Of a DNA stretch of 64,000 nt, positions 50,201-61,239 are shown in pieces. Below the pieces are notes generated by a model. That model searched no databases, was not told the DNA's origin, and saw only the letters and a list, made by a program, of their open reading frames with translations. The translations under genes and the position numbers were made by a program. Source of the stretch: Mesaphorura yosii (taxonomy: Eukaryota > Arthropoda > Collembola > Poduromorpha > Tullbergiidae); the NCBI GenBank assembly GCA_009869945.1, contig WIXG01000098.1, positions 62,001-126,000 of the forward strand, given 5' to 3'. Position 1 is the stretch's first letter. Each line of letters begins with the position of its first letter.

Positions 50201-50971
50201 ATGTGTTTTTCTCCATCTGAGCCCCACTTGCCCTTATGAGCCGCTTTCGCAGCATCCTCGCATTCCGGCAATTTTCCCAGATCGGCTTTTCCTTCCCGAC
50301 GGGCAGAGGCCAGACCCTCAGCCACAATTGCTTCATTTACGTTGATACCAGTCTCCATATCCCGACCCAAGAATAATGTTCCGTACTGTCTTCCAGAAGC
50401 CGGCACTGTGTGATCGACAACAAAGAGCACTTCCTTCCCAACCAGCATGTTACGCAAGAATTCTCTTGCTTCCCAAGCCCAAGGCTCGTCTTTTGCATCT
50501 TCCCTGTGAAACGATTCAGGATTAGTTACAATTCGGCTGTGGACAGTATGGACAGAATAATTGCACACCAAGTAGAATGATTCTAATAAACTTACGGCTT
50601 TGCATTTCCAGCGCCAGGCCGGCGTGCCAATCTGGGTGCAATAATATTGGACAAACTCAACTGCCTTTCCTTCGGCGGGCCGCCCTTCGGTTGTCCACGA
50701 ATGATGACGGAATCTCCGGAAAGAACCTAAACAAGGGAAAATCGGGTTACAGTACATCGGACCGGAATATACCGGCAACCAGCATATTGATTTATTTTCC
50801 GGCATTCACATGCTTAACGAGACGTGATAAACTGACCTGTTTGACAATTCCACGTCCCACCATGCCAGAACTTTGTGCCTGCAAGGGGATCGACACTGGG
50901 TTCTGTTGTTGGATTCCCATGTACTGCAGCTGAGCCATCAGCTCTTGTTGTTGTTGTATTTGGATGTTCAT
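47282..50971 (-). CDS. SND1: Staphylococcal nuclease domain protein SND1 / Tudor-SN
   Basis: RNA-binding nuclease and coactivator found in RISC, stress granules and splicing complexes. Exons: 50971-50837, 50726-50596, 50503-50038, 49964-49797, 49719-49418, 49346-48944, 48866-48565, 48464-48323, 48249-48024, 47960-47740, 47661-47458, 47398-47282; 938 aa (human 910). Four SN-like repeats follow a Gln-rich N-terminal extension of about 40 residues ([19 protein letters not shown]). Landmarks: [92 protein letters not shown] Tudor domain then follows in the next-to-last part ([11 protein letters not shown]...[10 protein letters not shown]), followed by the split fifth SN ([19 protein letters not shown]). 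All introns are GT-AG. Confidence 0.96.
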
Positions 50972-52397
50972 CTTGCCGTCAATTTCCGTTTACCAGTCCA
51001 ACGATCTTTACGCAGCCCTAAATTCCTTTTTGATTGGATATGTGATGTCAGTTGTGTCGTTTAAGCCACAAAGGTGCAGCAAACTCCTACGCTAGACGTT
51101 TAAAAGTATTGGATTAACCCTGAATTTGTGCAATTTTGAACAATGATTAATTTCCTCTGCTGGAAAACAGACGGAGGAAATGCGCTAAGCAATTTAGTTG
51201 ATTTTTCAGTTAGTTGTGAATGGATTATCTTATAAAATATGTTTAAGAAAGAATGGTTAACTTTCTACGCTGCTGCTGCTGTTTCGCCGACTCCCGTTAA
51301 TGCCGTATTGACGATTCAACTTCAACTCGTATGCCTTGTTTTTCTCAGCATGCACAGCATCAATTTGACTTCGACTCGAGATTGCTCTTTTGCTTGCTGC
51401 GTGGATGTGTTTTTGAGTTGTGAAAAAGTTGATGACGTGCTACACTTTTCAAACCCTGCGGCCCGGCGCTACTGCGCTGCTGCTGCGTGGCTGCCGGTCT
51501 CACAAGTGCAACGTAGCAATTGACAAAGTGTTCTCTGAGCTCCGATGAACATATGTCGGCTTCTTCGTTTTTGTTTTTCTCCTGATAACTTTCACTCACT
51601 ACTGCACTGTTTGCTCCAGCCAGCCAATTAAAAGTAGCTCACAGATTAAGATTTGCAAGGTCGATTTCTCCGTGTCGTGTCATGCTTGGCAGCTTACAGG
51701 AAAGAGAAATTTATGCTGGGCTAAACGAAATGCATGCATTATAAGTTATAACGAACGAATCGGAAGACACATTTTACAAATAAGCCTTCTTAATGCATAA
51801 TGATAAGAAAATGGCACTCCTCCAGAATTGGACCGAATAGGTCCCCAATTTTCCCCAACTCAACCAATCATTTTAGTCCAGACGAGTCCAACTTGCTGGT
51901 TTCGCAATATAAACCCATACGACAATAATGAAGTCACACGATTGCATTATTGGCCATGATTTCGAGTTGTACCAAATCTGCATTTGCGTATTTGATGGCT
52001 TAGTCCTAATTGCAGTTGAGTGCAAATACTAGATTTTTTTTAGATGTGTGGAGTGCCGTTTCCGGTCGAGTCAAGCCAGTACCAAATGCAATGCAACAAG
52101 TTTTTAAATGTTTTTCAATATTTTACGCGAGGACGCCACACGTGCGCGCCACGCTGAGCTGGCCGACTGCTTGCTTGAGAAAATTTGCTTTGTGGACTTG
52201 ATTGCGAAGGCCTTGTGAGTTGCAACTGCGTGAAACAATCCGATTTCATTAATCATGAACTCGACGTCGTAGACTCTGTTGCGAAGTGCAAATATACTTG
52301 AAAGAATTTCAACATGCGTTGGGAGTTTTGAGGAGAGGTGGTTGTGTCTTTATTGCACGGTTGTTTGTGGTCAAAGATAAGTTCGATTGTTGTTTAT
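50972..52397. other. Intergenic, SND1 promoter to myosin light chain 3' end
   Basis: No convincing gene. A short CTG-type run (about 51272) and several random open frames are present. TTTATT at 52349-52354 is a second possible poly(A) signal of the myosin light chain gene. Confidence 0.4.
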
Positions 52398-52398
52398 T
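52393..52398 (-). terminator. Poly(A) signal overlapping the stop codon, myosin light chain
   Basis: On the minus strand the stop TAA (52400-52398) shares its last base with AATAAA (52398-52393). If used, the 3' UTR would be only 20-30 nt. A second AATAAA lies 44 nt further on (52354-52349). Confidence 0.4.
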
Positions 52399-53569
52399 TA
52401 GTCCTCTGACTCTGGGAAGGGTCCTGCCATGAGTCTCTTGAGGAAGGGTGCGTAGGGAAAGAAGCCCTCGTCGTCCTCAGGGTCAGCACAGTCCTTCAGG
52501 ATCTGCTCAGCCTCGTCCTTCTCCAGACGCTCACCCAGCGACTGCAGTACGTGGTTCAGCTCAGCAATCATCATCTTGCCATCTCCAGCCTGTCAAAGAT
52601 GAGGAATCAATCAGACTATCAACGACAACGAAGAAGAGCAAGAATGACATCACTCACTTTGTCGTAGAGCTTGAGGCACTCCATGTAGTCGTCAACGTTG
52701 CCGACGTCCTTGTCCTTCTTGACCTGCGAGAAGATGGGCAGGAACTCCTCCACCTTGAGCTTCTTCTCGCCCTTCTTCTTCGTTGCCCCCATCTTCTCAA
52801 CGAGCTTCAGCGTCGGCGTCGCCCCCAACGCGCGCAGCACATCCCCAAGGTTGAAAGCGTCGATCTGGTCCTTGCCCTCAAAGTCGTAGATAGAAAAAGC
52901 AAACTTTGCCCCTGAAAATAAGGAATAAGAGGCCCGACATAGGACATTGAAATGGGAACTCGTGCGAGTGTGGTCGTGCTTCTAGATTTGGGCCTCAAGC
53001 ATACGGTGCACGCTTGCATAGGAAGAGAGAGCCCGAGCTGCAGATGGGCTAAATATGGACATGGCTATTTTTAGACCAGCATCCGATTCAGACTCACTCC
53101 GGCACCGCGTGTGCCAAAAAGTGTCAATCAGAGTAAGAGGGAGAGAAACTCGACTTGGCAAACACACAGATCACGTTACTCACTCGGCAACTCCGACAGG
53201 AATTAATTAAATCGCACGGGCGTAATTATGGGCACCTGGCTTACACCAACAAGGGTGCCGGTGCGGAGATCCGGAATGGAAGCTCGATCGACTCCCGCAA
53301 CCAGAATCTTGTCTAACTGGCCAGCCACTAGGCTGCAGGGTGCTGACCAAGGAAAAGGACACGGGAAAGCAAAAACGGGTTGAAGGCTTGGATTGGTTTA
53401 CACCAGAAAATGAATGGGATGGGGCCTCTCTCTTCCATGTTTAATGACTTACTTTCGATGTCTCGAGCTGACAAGTCGGAAGCCTGCGACAGAGAACCAA
53501 AATGGTAAGAAAAACACTTGAATAAGCGATCGACTTACAGCGGAAGGAAGTCTTTGTTGAACTCACCAT
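52398..53569 (-). CDS. Mlc1: Myosin essential (alkali) light chain, EF-hand protein
   Basis: Binds the first IQ motif of muscle myosin heavy chain. Exons: 53569-53567 (ATG only), 53483-53453, 52911-52658, 52589-52398; 159 aa, the family length. It matches arthropod Mlc1: [77 protein letters not shown]. The EF-hand loops are largely degenerate, as is usual for essential light chains. A first exon coding only the Met is common in this family. Intron 2 is about 540 nt and carries an E-box/CArG-like/MEF2 cluster. A further MEF2 site lies about 135 nt upstream of the ATG. Both fit muscle expression. Confidence 0.95.
53041..53074. promoter_or_regulatory. Intronic muscle-enhancer-like cluster (E-box, CArG-like, MEF2)
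   Basis: Within 34 bp of light-chain intron 2: E-box CAGATG (53041-53046), CTAAATATGG (53049-53058, one base off a CArG box and MEF2-like), and CTATTTTTAG (53065-53074, perfect MEF2 consensus). Function is inferred from the motifs and the muscle gene. Confidence 0.45.
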
Positions 53570-53702
53570 TGTTGCTGCGCTGTGGTGTGCCTTTGGAGGA
53601 GCGTGCTCAGTGCTGATGCGTCTTGGTCAGAGTCTCTCCCGAACTGAACTGCCTCAGACTCGCGTGTGCCACTCTCCATTTGTAATTGCCTAGCCTAGCC
53701 TG

Positions 53703-53712
53703 CTATTTTTAG
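53703..53712. promoter_or_regulatory. MEF2 site in myosin light chain promoter
   Basis: CTATTTTTAG, a perfect MEF2 consensus, 134 nt upstream of the light-chain start codon. The identical decamer recurs in intron 2. Confidence 0.5.
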
Positions 53713-53894
53713 TTTAGATGTCTCGTTTGGCCACAGCCCAACTCTCTACGTCTCTCGTGCCCGCATTCTTCCGAGTGAAGACCGGGAATTCCTCCGAGAA
53801 GAAAGAACCAGAAACCAAGACAGACTCCTCAAATTACCCAGCCAAGGGAAGGAGACACAAGGCCAGACGAGATGAAATTGCTAAACAAGTTCAT

Positions 53895-54883
53895 TTATTT
53901 ATTCCACGACTGGTACAAAAGGAGAAGTAGAATCGCCAACAGACTAGCGCTCTGCACGTGCACAAGGCCGAAAGACTCGGGTGAGCTCCCGGCTTGGGGC
54001 GAAAGAGGCTCCGCCGGAATGCCCTCTGAAATGCTACTGCGAATGCTCAGGAGAAGAGCTGCGCCCTCCGACTCCACCACTTCAGTCACCGCCTCCCGTA
54101 GATTTTGTACCGCCAAGGCTGTGTTGGCCTCACTCGTGTCAAGAATCAATTGCCTGAGCTGACGGATCTTGGCCTGGGAGGACAGCGCGCTAATGCCCGC
54201 ACCCACCAATCCGCCCAAAACGCTCATGATAAGGAACAGAGGTTTGGTCTTTTCGCTTTGAGAACGCTCCTGCAATGCAAGCAAACAGAGATAAATTAAA
54301 AATTGAATTGTTTTTTTTAACAAATGGAGGAGGTGGCTTACCTTTTCGTAGGAGGCTCGCAGGCAGGTGCTGAGCTGCGTAAAGTGCTCCCGCTCTGCCT
54401 TCTCCTCTCGCTCGAAGATCTCCCGCGTCGTCTTCTCCTCCCGCACCAGCTCAATTTCCTCTTTGACCAGCTCCAGGTAGTTGTCCTCCCCACGCGGGGT
54501 TCTGTCGAGTTGGAAACGTACCGCACGCACCTTCTCCTGTACACCGCTTAAGACACCCTGCGCCCGCCTCCGCTCGCTCTGCGACTCCACGAAACGACGT
54601 TCTGCCTGAACAGAAACAAATTGGTTTGAGCGACCCGAAACGCCGATGCTGAAACGCGTCTTATGAAAATGAATCCAAACCTAGACTAGACTACTAGATA
54701 GAAAAATTGACAGTTTCACAGTTTGTTGTGTGAGTCGTGACTGACCTGGAGGAGTGCCTGGTGTGATTCCTTCACCTGGCTCACGCCAATGAGGTCTTCA
54801 TAGATACTCAGCACAGACTCCAGGCGCCGGCGAGGCGCTAACTTGCTCCACCGGGCTCTGACCACCTCACGCAATGGCATCAT
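53895..54883 (-). CDS. CCDC51: CCDC51/MITOK-like mitochondrial coiled-coil membrane protein
   Basis: Orthologue of CCDC51, described in mammals as the pore subunit (MITOK) of the mitochondrial ATP-sensitive potassium channel. Exons: 54883-54746, 54605-54342, 54269-53895; 258 aa from the first Met, shorter than the roughly 410-aa human protein. Shared pattern: IYEDLIGVSQVKE near the N-terminus, long coiled coil with RGEDNYLELVKEE, then EREHFTQLSTCLRASYEKERSQSEKTK directly before TM1 (about 144-163). A second hydrophobic helix ends the protein (about 241-255). No transit peptide is visible; a splice acceptor (ending TTTAG|G) directly precedes the ATG, so an upstream coding exon with the targeting sequence may be missing. 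AATAAA (53903-53898) directly precedes, and a second copy overlaps, the stop codon. Confidence 0.82.
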
Positions 54884-55570
54884 CCTAAAGGACTAGTAAT
54901 TATCTATTCTTGTAAATTAATGGAGTCAGTCTAAATATTAATATATTGATTTGCGAATGTTGAGAGTTGAAGATCACAGTTGAGTTGGGATATGACATTC
55001 TGAGCGCTCAGCTGCTCGGAGAGAGAAATTTGAAGTCTCTCATTGGCGCAGTGGAAACAACAAAGATCAAACGCAGACACACGCGTGTTAATGCTACTTC
55101 ACCGAATAAATGGAGTAACTGAACACTGAAGGCCACACGAATTGAGGCTAAGGCTAAACTGGCCCTTGCCTGATCACTCGAATAAACTACTGTTTGGACA
55201 ATTCGTAGATTTCATTGCATGCTGCATATCGTGAGGACAATTTGTACTGTTTTCGAAGAAAGTACTACTTCACTTTAGACTGGATTCGACTCTTTCTTTA
55301 TTTGCATGCTACAAAACAGATTGTCACACAAAATTCATTGCACATAAACTAGAAATTAAAATACTAGACTCTTGCTCTGCATCACATCCGATTCCAGGTC
55401 GCTCAGTTAGCCATGCCATCAGACACATTCTCGTATCATGCACGCATCAGTATCAGCGGCGACAGTCATGTGTCAGTGACAACATCAGCGCATCATCGTA
55501 ATAGGAGGTACATTGCAAATTATATGATACGACTTTAGTAGCTCATTAAAAATACATTTTGCGTGGTGGC
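54884..55570. other. Intergenic, CCDC51 upstream and MITF 3' UTR
   Basis: No gene seen. It contains the likely MITF poly(A) signal at 55297-55302. Confidence 0.4.
55297..55302 (-). terminator. Poly(A) signal, MITF-like gene (minus strand)
   Basis: AATAAA on the minus strand, 269 nt after the stop codon. Confidence 0.45.
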
Positions 55571-57494
55571 TCAGACAAAGTCCATCTTCTCGTCTGGCTG
55601 CTGGAGCGAGTCCACCGAGTCCAGCGTCTGCGTCAGCATCGGGTCGTTCAGCAGCCCGTTGACGATCCCCGCCCCTTCGTCGTCCATCAGAAACTCAAGC
55701 AGCCCAGACGAAGGCTCCTGAAACAGCGGATCAGACAACATCACTCGAATGAACATAGCATTTTGGGCGGACCCTCCTAAATCTGCAAACTAGAGCCGGT
55801 CTCGTCACCTTTTTGATCTGCACTGTCTGTGCAACCTGGCTGCTCGGTGATTCTGCCTTCCATTCCACACGACCACCACCACCGCTGAACCCGTTCATTT
55901 GCTCCAGCTCCTACACAGAAGACAAAATTATCGAATTAAACGGATATTATTTGCTTAGCCACCTTGTCCACGTGTAACCAGGCACTTTTCCATAACTTTT
56001 ATCCTTCGTATTCATATCTACTACTTCATCTCATTCATCTTGCCTGTATTTTGAGGAGCAGCCTTCTGTTCTGCTGCTCGAGCTTCTGCTGCTTGGCTTC
56101 CACGGCCCGCCACTTTTCTGACTCCGACTTTAACAGCCGGATGTAGTTAACGGACGCCTTCAAGATCGTCCCTTTGTTGGGTCTGAACTCCCCGATCGAC
56201 TCGTAGTAGGGTTCCGTTTGACTTCGCGGGAGCAACGTCGCCAGCTCCTTGATTCGGTCATTGATGTTGAAACGACGCCGACGCTCAACTGGCGACAACA
56301 GGATTCAAGTTAGTTTAGATTAAATTATTAAATACTCAATTACTTGGATTTGGTTACTCACTCATGTTGTGGTTGTCCTTCTTCTGACGATCCTTCACCA
56401 AACGCACGTGCTCCTCCGGCGGACTCACCGCTCCCTCCCCACCGCCGCACTGCAGTTGGGAGAGGTGTTCACTGAGGTCGATCTCTCCTGACGTGCCGTC
56501 CTGGAGCGCGAGAATGTCGTCGAGGAGACTCTCCTCGAACTCTGAGCCGATGGAAGTGGCGAGGGAGCTCATGTGGGCGGGGGAGGCGATGTCCGAGTGC
56601 GGCTGGTTCTTGAGTTGGGGCGTGGAGGCGAGCTGGACGGCAGGTGGAGCAGAAATGCCCAGTTTGGCTGCCTGCGCGAAGTGTGCCGTATGGAGGGAGT
56701 GTGAAGGGGGCGAGGGTGGAACGGAGCGGAGGTCGAGGTAGTCTCGCACCTGCTGCTGCTCCTTCTGGATGACGTGGTAGCGCGTCGGGTTCTCCAGCAA
56801 CGACTTGACTTGACGAACCTCCGACGGAACAGCCGCAGCCACCGTGCTGCTCACAGAAGTAAACGGCACTGCTGCAGATGATGCCAGCTCCTGACGGCGA
56901 CGTGCAGCCTCCTGCCGTTCACGCAACTCGTCCTGAGCCATCTTCTCCCGCATCAGCTCCTGGCGCAGCTGCGTTCGGTACCTGATCGGCGTGTTCTTGA
57001 ACGATGAAGAGGCCCTAAATATCAGAGACTCCAATTAGACCTCGATATTTAGCAAATTAAGTGGAACTTAAGTTAGTCTGGTTGTAGCAGGTAGCTCACG
57101 TGGCGGGCTGTGCGGTTGAAGCGGTCTGGCTGGTTGTAGATGCAGGTGGGGTGGACTTCAGCTGGTAGAAGGAGTAGGACGAGGGCAGTTGTTGACCCTG
57201 TTGAGCTGCGTGGGTACCCGTGTTTGGGGTGCTCATGGTCATGAGACTGATACGCTCCTCGGGCTGTGTCTGGAGGGGAAAGTGCTGCTGCTGGGGCTGT
57301 GCCGGAGAGGTCGTATCGCCCGCGCTGAAGGCGAGTGTGGATGAGTTGAAGTCAAAGTGCGAGGCGCCAGAGGGTTCGAGTCCACTGAAAAGGAGCCCGT
57401 CCTCCGGGTTGATGTACTCATCCCTCAGGAGGAGCCCATAGTCGAAGGCAAGATCAATGCCTGACTCACTCTTGCTCCCACCGTCCTGCGCCAT
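55571..57494 (-). CDS. Mitf: MITF/TFE family bHLH-leucine-zipper transcription factor
   Basis: Nuclear factor that binds CLEAR/E-box motifs and controls lysosome, autophagy and v-ATPase genes in other animals. Exons: 57494-57100, 57014-56362, 56288-56044, 55910-55809, 55717-55571; 513 aa. Features: an [19 protein letters not shown] segment (matches the conserved N-terminal helix that mediates Rag-GTPase/lysosome recruitment in TFEB), [20 protein letters not shown], the acidic activation segment [11 protein letters not shown], then [20 protein letters not shown] basic region and HLH-zip (about 213-300). It ends in an MITF-like tail with LLEFLMDD. Intron 3 has a GC donor (CAG|GCAAGA, 56043): reading through meets a stop within three codons, while splicing restores KIQ|ELEQ. 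Exons are GC-rich relative to the surroundings. Confidence 0.93.
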
Positions 57495-58375
57495 GATACT
57501 AAATCACTGGGCACTCCGCCAAGCCACCAATGGACACGCTGATTGTCGAATGGGTTACGGGCCTGATTATTAAAGTGGTGGATTACGGGAGAGGGCCAAT
57601 TGTTGCGAGTTACATAATAAGTTGGTGATGGTTACGTAATCCTGGTCCATTCGAAGTTGGCCTCGTCAGCTATCTCACAAGTCACAAGCAACTATGTACA
57701 CACACGAGTTCTTCGCACACTCGTTCTGCTGCTGTGCTATGGCAGGCAGCTAGCCATGGCTGGCTGGCGGAGGCCTGTGCACAGAGAAAGTGCACATATC
57801 ACAGGCTGGTGCTGATACTCTTACATTCCATGAGTGAATGAGTGCTAATGCAAGCAAGGCGATGTGTTGAGTCATCCTCACGTTTTGTTTATATCCAGGA
57901 CACCACGACTACTCGCACGCGGTGTGACACCACGGCTACGCATGAGGATGATCCTCCAGCAGATTCTGCTCGTTTGTTTGCCCATTCTACGCTACGTGCG
58001 ACAGTTTCTTCGATACCAACCAGGAAACAAAGAAGAAAAAGTGCCTGCGTGCATTTGTATCTGGAAGTAAATATAAACTCGTAAGCTTGTTCGAGTTGAT
58101 AGTTGAATTTAACAACTTGTATGCTTCATGGGGGTCGTTTTACAGTGATTGGGCCAGCGTTCGTGAATACGCAGCATGGAAAATGTGTAATCTGCATTTA
58201 TTTGAATTGTCAAATTAGAAATGTGTTCATCGTCTTTTTCGCGGATTCTTCGTCTTCGGATGCCAAAATTGTGACATGTCATTTGATGCGTGGGTCTGGA
58301 AGGATTTAAATTTTGTGATGAATGGGAGATTTTTTTCATTCAGCCTCTTCAGTCCCGTCAGTCCGCACTTGTCAA
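57495..58375. other. Intergenic, MITF promoter side and neverland 3' UTR
   Basis: No supportable gene; the short open frames look random. The likely neverland poly(A) signal is at 58197-58202. Confidence 0.4.
58197..58202 (-). terminator. Poly(A) signal, neverland (minus strand)
   Basis: AATAAA on the minus strand, 174 nt after the stop codon. Confidence 0.5.
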
Positions 58376-60099
58376 TCAAAAGTCCAGTGCGTTCCCGTTC
58401 TCGTTGTAGCGCGGGCTGTGCTCTGAGTAGAATTGTGCGTACCATGCACGGAATTTCTTGATACTTTGGTCTTCCTTCACGAAGATCGGTTTGGCGATGA
58501 ACATCTTTCGATTCCAGATGGAAATATCTCGTTCGATCATGACGGCTTCTCCGAGCAAAACGAGCTTCCCGAACGGGTGGACAAACGTACTTTCGGAGTA
58601 GAATCGGTGGAGCACCCGCTGGACGAACGGCTGGATTGGTGTGACGCTGTGGAACAGCACTCCTCGGCCGAGAATCGACTTGAACTCCATCGACACGGTT
58701 CCGGGTCCGCACTGGAAGCAAAGAGAGTTAATTTCTGTAGTTTGGGACGATGTCCGTGGGCATTTCGAAGTAGGCATTTGTCCTACCTGCTTGACTTCCA
58801 CATTGACTTCCAGAAATCGAATTTTGTTGAAGAGGCACAGCGCATGACTGACTTTCATGATGGCGACGTGACCTTCACCCTCCGCGTCGCTTCTGTTCCA
58901 GCTCCCGCTCCAGACGTGTTTGAGGAAGTGCCACTTGAGGAGCGCGTGTTGAGGCTGTCCACCGCAGAACATCGCGCTGTCGTGCACGACATTCAGGTGC
59001 GCAATGTCCGCCCCGTTCTCGGGGATTTCCTGAATGTGGCAGCCGACCTTGAACTCCGAACGACCGCGGTACTTCCACGCACCAGTCCGGACCTGCGGGA
59101 ATTCGACAGGCATCCAACTCGGCTCCTCGTTCTCGGCATGGAACCACACGTACACGAAACCGTTCATTTCCACCGTCTTCCACATGCTCAGCTTGGCAAA
59201 TCTTGGCACTGAAAATATTCATTAACTCTTGAGTTAGACCGCACACATGAAGGCCGCACTTGAAATCTGACTGACGTGTGTTTGTGTAAGGAATGCTGGC
59301 CAGTTTGCCCTCCTCAGAACCCTTGAAGGACCAGCCGTGGAACGGACCTGCAGACGAAGAATCACTTTTCGTTAAATGGTTAAATGTCAATGCCAACTGG
59401 AAGGTGGATTTGGAAAGAGATTAGCCCACATTGAATGCATTCTCCAGCGACGGTGGAGCCGACGCCCAAATGAGCTCCGAGGTGAGGACAGTACGCGTCT
59501 GCGATATACGCGACCCCGCTCTCGCCCCGCCACGCCACCAAATTCTTGTCTATTGCAAATAAAAGTATTCGTTGAGAAATTAAAGGTTGACACATGACCA
59601 ACTGGAAAGCGAATTGATACCTAGCATATTCACTTCTTTGGCTTTTCCAGGGGCCAGCTCATCGCTTTCGAGCGCCACGAACCAGCCATTTGGGTAAACG
59701 GGTGGAATGTCGCCGAGCTTTCGCCTCTGCCTGAGTTCGTTGATGGCGTTGGTCCTCGCCGCGTTGGACGCGTGCTTGTGCTTGGCCGACTTGTGAATCT
59801 CGTCGAATCCGAGTTCTGTGAGATCCTGCGGGTAGAATTTCGATCAGTTCAGACGAGATTTCGGTCGTGAGTTTGTTTTGTGGTTCATGTTTGTGGTTGC
59901 GAGCCTGTGCTCGAGAGCTTACGCGGTACCAGTCGAAGCGTTTCCAGAAGAGGAGGTACCAAAGGACACCGCCGAGGCCGAGGAGCGCCGAAAGGTAGAA
60001 ATGTTGGGGACTGAAGCTACTGAAGGGAATTTCCGAGCCGATTTGCAGCGCGGGCAGCCCACCCAGCACGCTGTCCTCAGTTGCGTTGTACGCGATCAT
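58376..60099 (-). CDS. nvd: Neverland-type Rieske oxygenase (cholesterol 7-desaturase)
   Basis: Converts cholesterol to 7-dehydrocholesterol, the first step of ecdysteroid synthesis in arthropods (DAF-36 in nematodes). Exons: 60099-59923, 59825-59621, 59549-59430, 59347-59276, 59208-58787, 58711-58376; 443 aa. The N-terminus has one membrane helix (about residues 33-52). The Rieske 2Fe-2S ligands are C148-P-H150 and C168-P-F-H171, the second pair formed exactly at the exon 3/4 junction. The non-haem iron motif is NGADIAHLNVVH (family E/D-x2-H-x4-H). YPNGWFVALESDEL and the C-terminal aromatic-rich half are typical. The long opposite-strand frame over exon 5 is a shadow. A steroidogenic gland enzyme in Drosophila; here the enzyme call is firm, the tissue is not visible. 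Confidence 0.94.
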
Positions 60100-61239
60100 T
60101 GTGCTTCGCAGTCACAGCGGTAGAATCGTAGAATGCGTGTGAATTGTGAAAGAGGCACTTCGGTGTCAGGTTTTCCTGAGTTAAACAGCAAGTAGTTAAG
60201 CACTTGGCCATGAAACGTCCACTGACGAGTTCAGAATGCAGGTTGGATGGAGGAGGCACTTTTGCACTGTACTGCACATTCGCATGGATCAGATAAACAA
60301 GACAAAGGCACTACAAAAGAGTTCACGTCGACTCGACGGTGTTGGTGGCTGATCAGGTTTCCCAATCCCGCATTTGCAAATCTAATCAGTCCTCAGAATT
60401 CAGGAAAGCAATGACGAAGTAATCCTAACGTTGGGCGAGAGAGGTGCGTTGCCCAGGACGGAGAGACGGAGACTAGCGAGTTGGAAGTTGTTTTGTCACT
60501 GCTGCACCTGAATCGTCTCATTCGTTCGAGCAGACAGGTGAGACCAAGCCAAATCCTGTGAATGGAATATTCGTGCTTCATGCTTTATACTGTTGAAACT
60601 CATGCATCACATTCTATGCGGCTAAGAATGAGCCTCATTATTGATTATTGATGATTCCAAAACTTACGAGTGACGAGCAGTAGTTATCAAGGTTATCAGG
60701 GCAGCTGAGACGGCATCTCAGCACCGCGTCTCTGCCCTGTGCTGCATCGGGAATTCGCCCCCGTCATCGGAAAATGTGGCAACGAAGAGAACAGCATCCG
60801 GTTAGCCCGAATTAATTCCTCGCATCTGCAAGTCAATGCAAATGCCTGCGTCAGTCACGGTGCCAGGATTCTCAGAAATTTGCTTATCGCTTTCAAAATT
60901 CATGAGGTCAATCTCTTCCAATGTAAATGAAAGGCGGCGACTGAGATTCAACAAGCAGAGCATTTTTCTCGTAGGATTCCAAGTTGCGAAAGAGGTTCGT
61001 GGAAGTCGCGCGTATGGAGGAAGAGAAGGGAAGCACGACCCAAACTTGTCTTGCTTCATTTGTTCTCATGTGAGAATGATTTATGACGACGGGCAATGTG
61101 CTCATCTATTTTTAGTATTTTTATGACTGACATTGTTCGCGTCTTTGGTGGGCCCGCGCGGGAATCGGAAATAACTTTTCGAAGTCTGGAGAAGGTAGAC
61201 TAAATTTGCACGCTTGAGTTCACTCGGGATTACAGTAGA
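60100..61239. other. Intergenic upstream of neverland
   Basis: No gene was recognised. It presumably includes the neverland promoter; no TATA box is obvious. Confidence 0.4.

Noticed and set aside
56493-57441. Plus-strand ORFs opposite the MITF exons
   Set aside because: Shadows caused by the high GC content of MITF exons 1-2.
58433-59212. 259-codon plus-strand ORF
   Set aside because: It is the antisense shadow of neverland exons 5-6. It has no domain, whereas the minus strand encodes the iron-binding motif and spliced frame.
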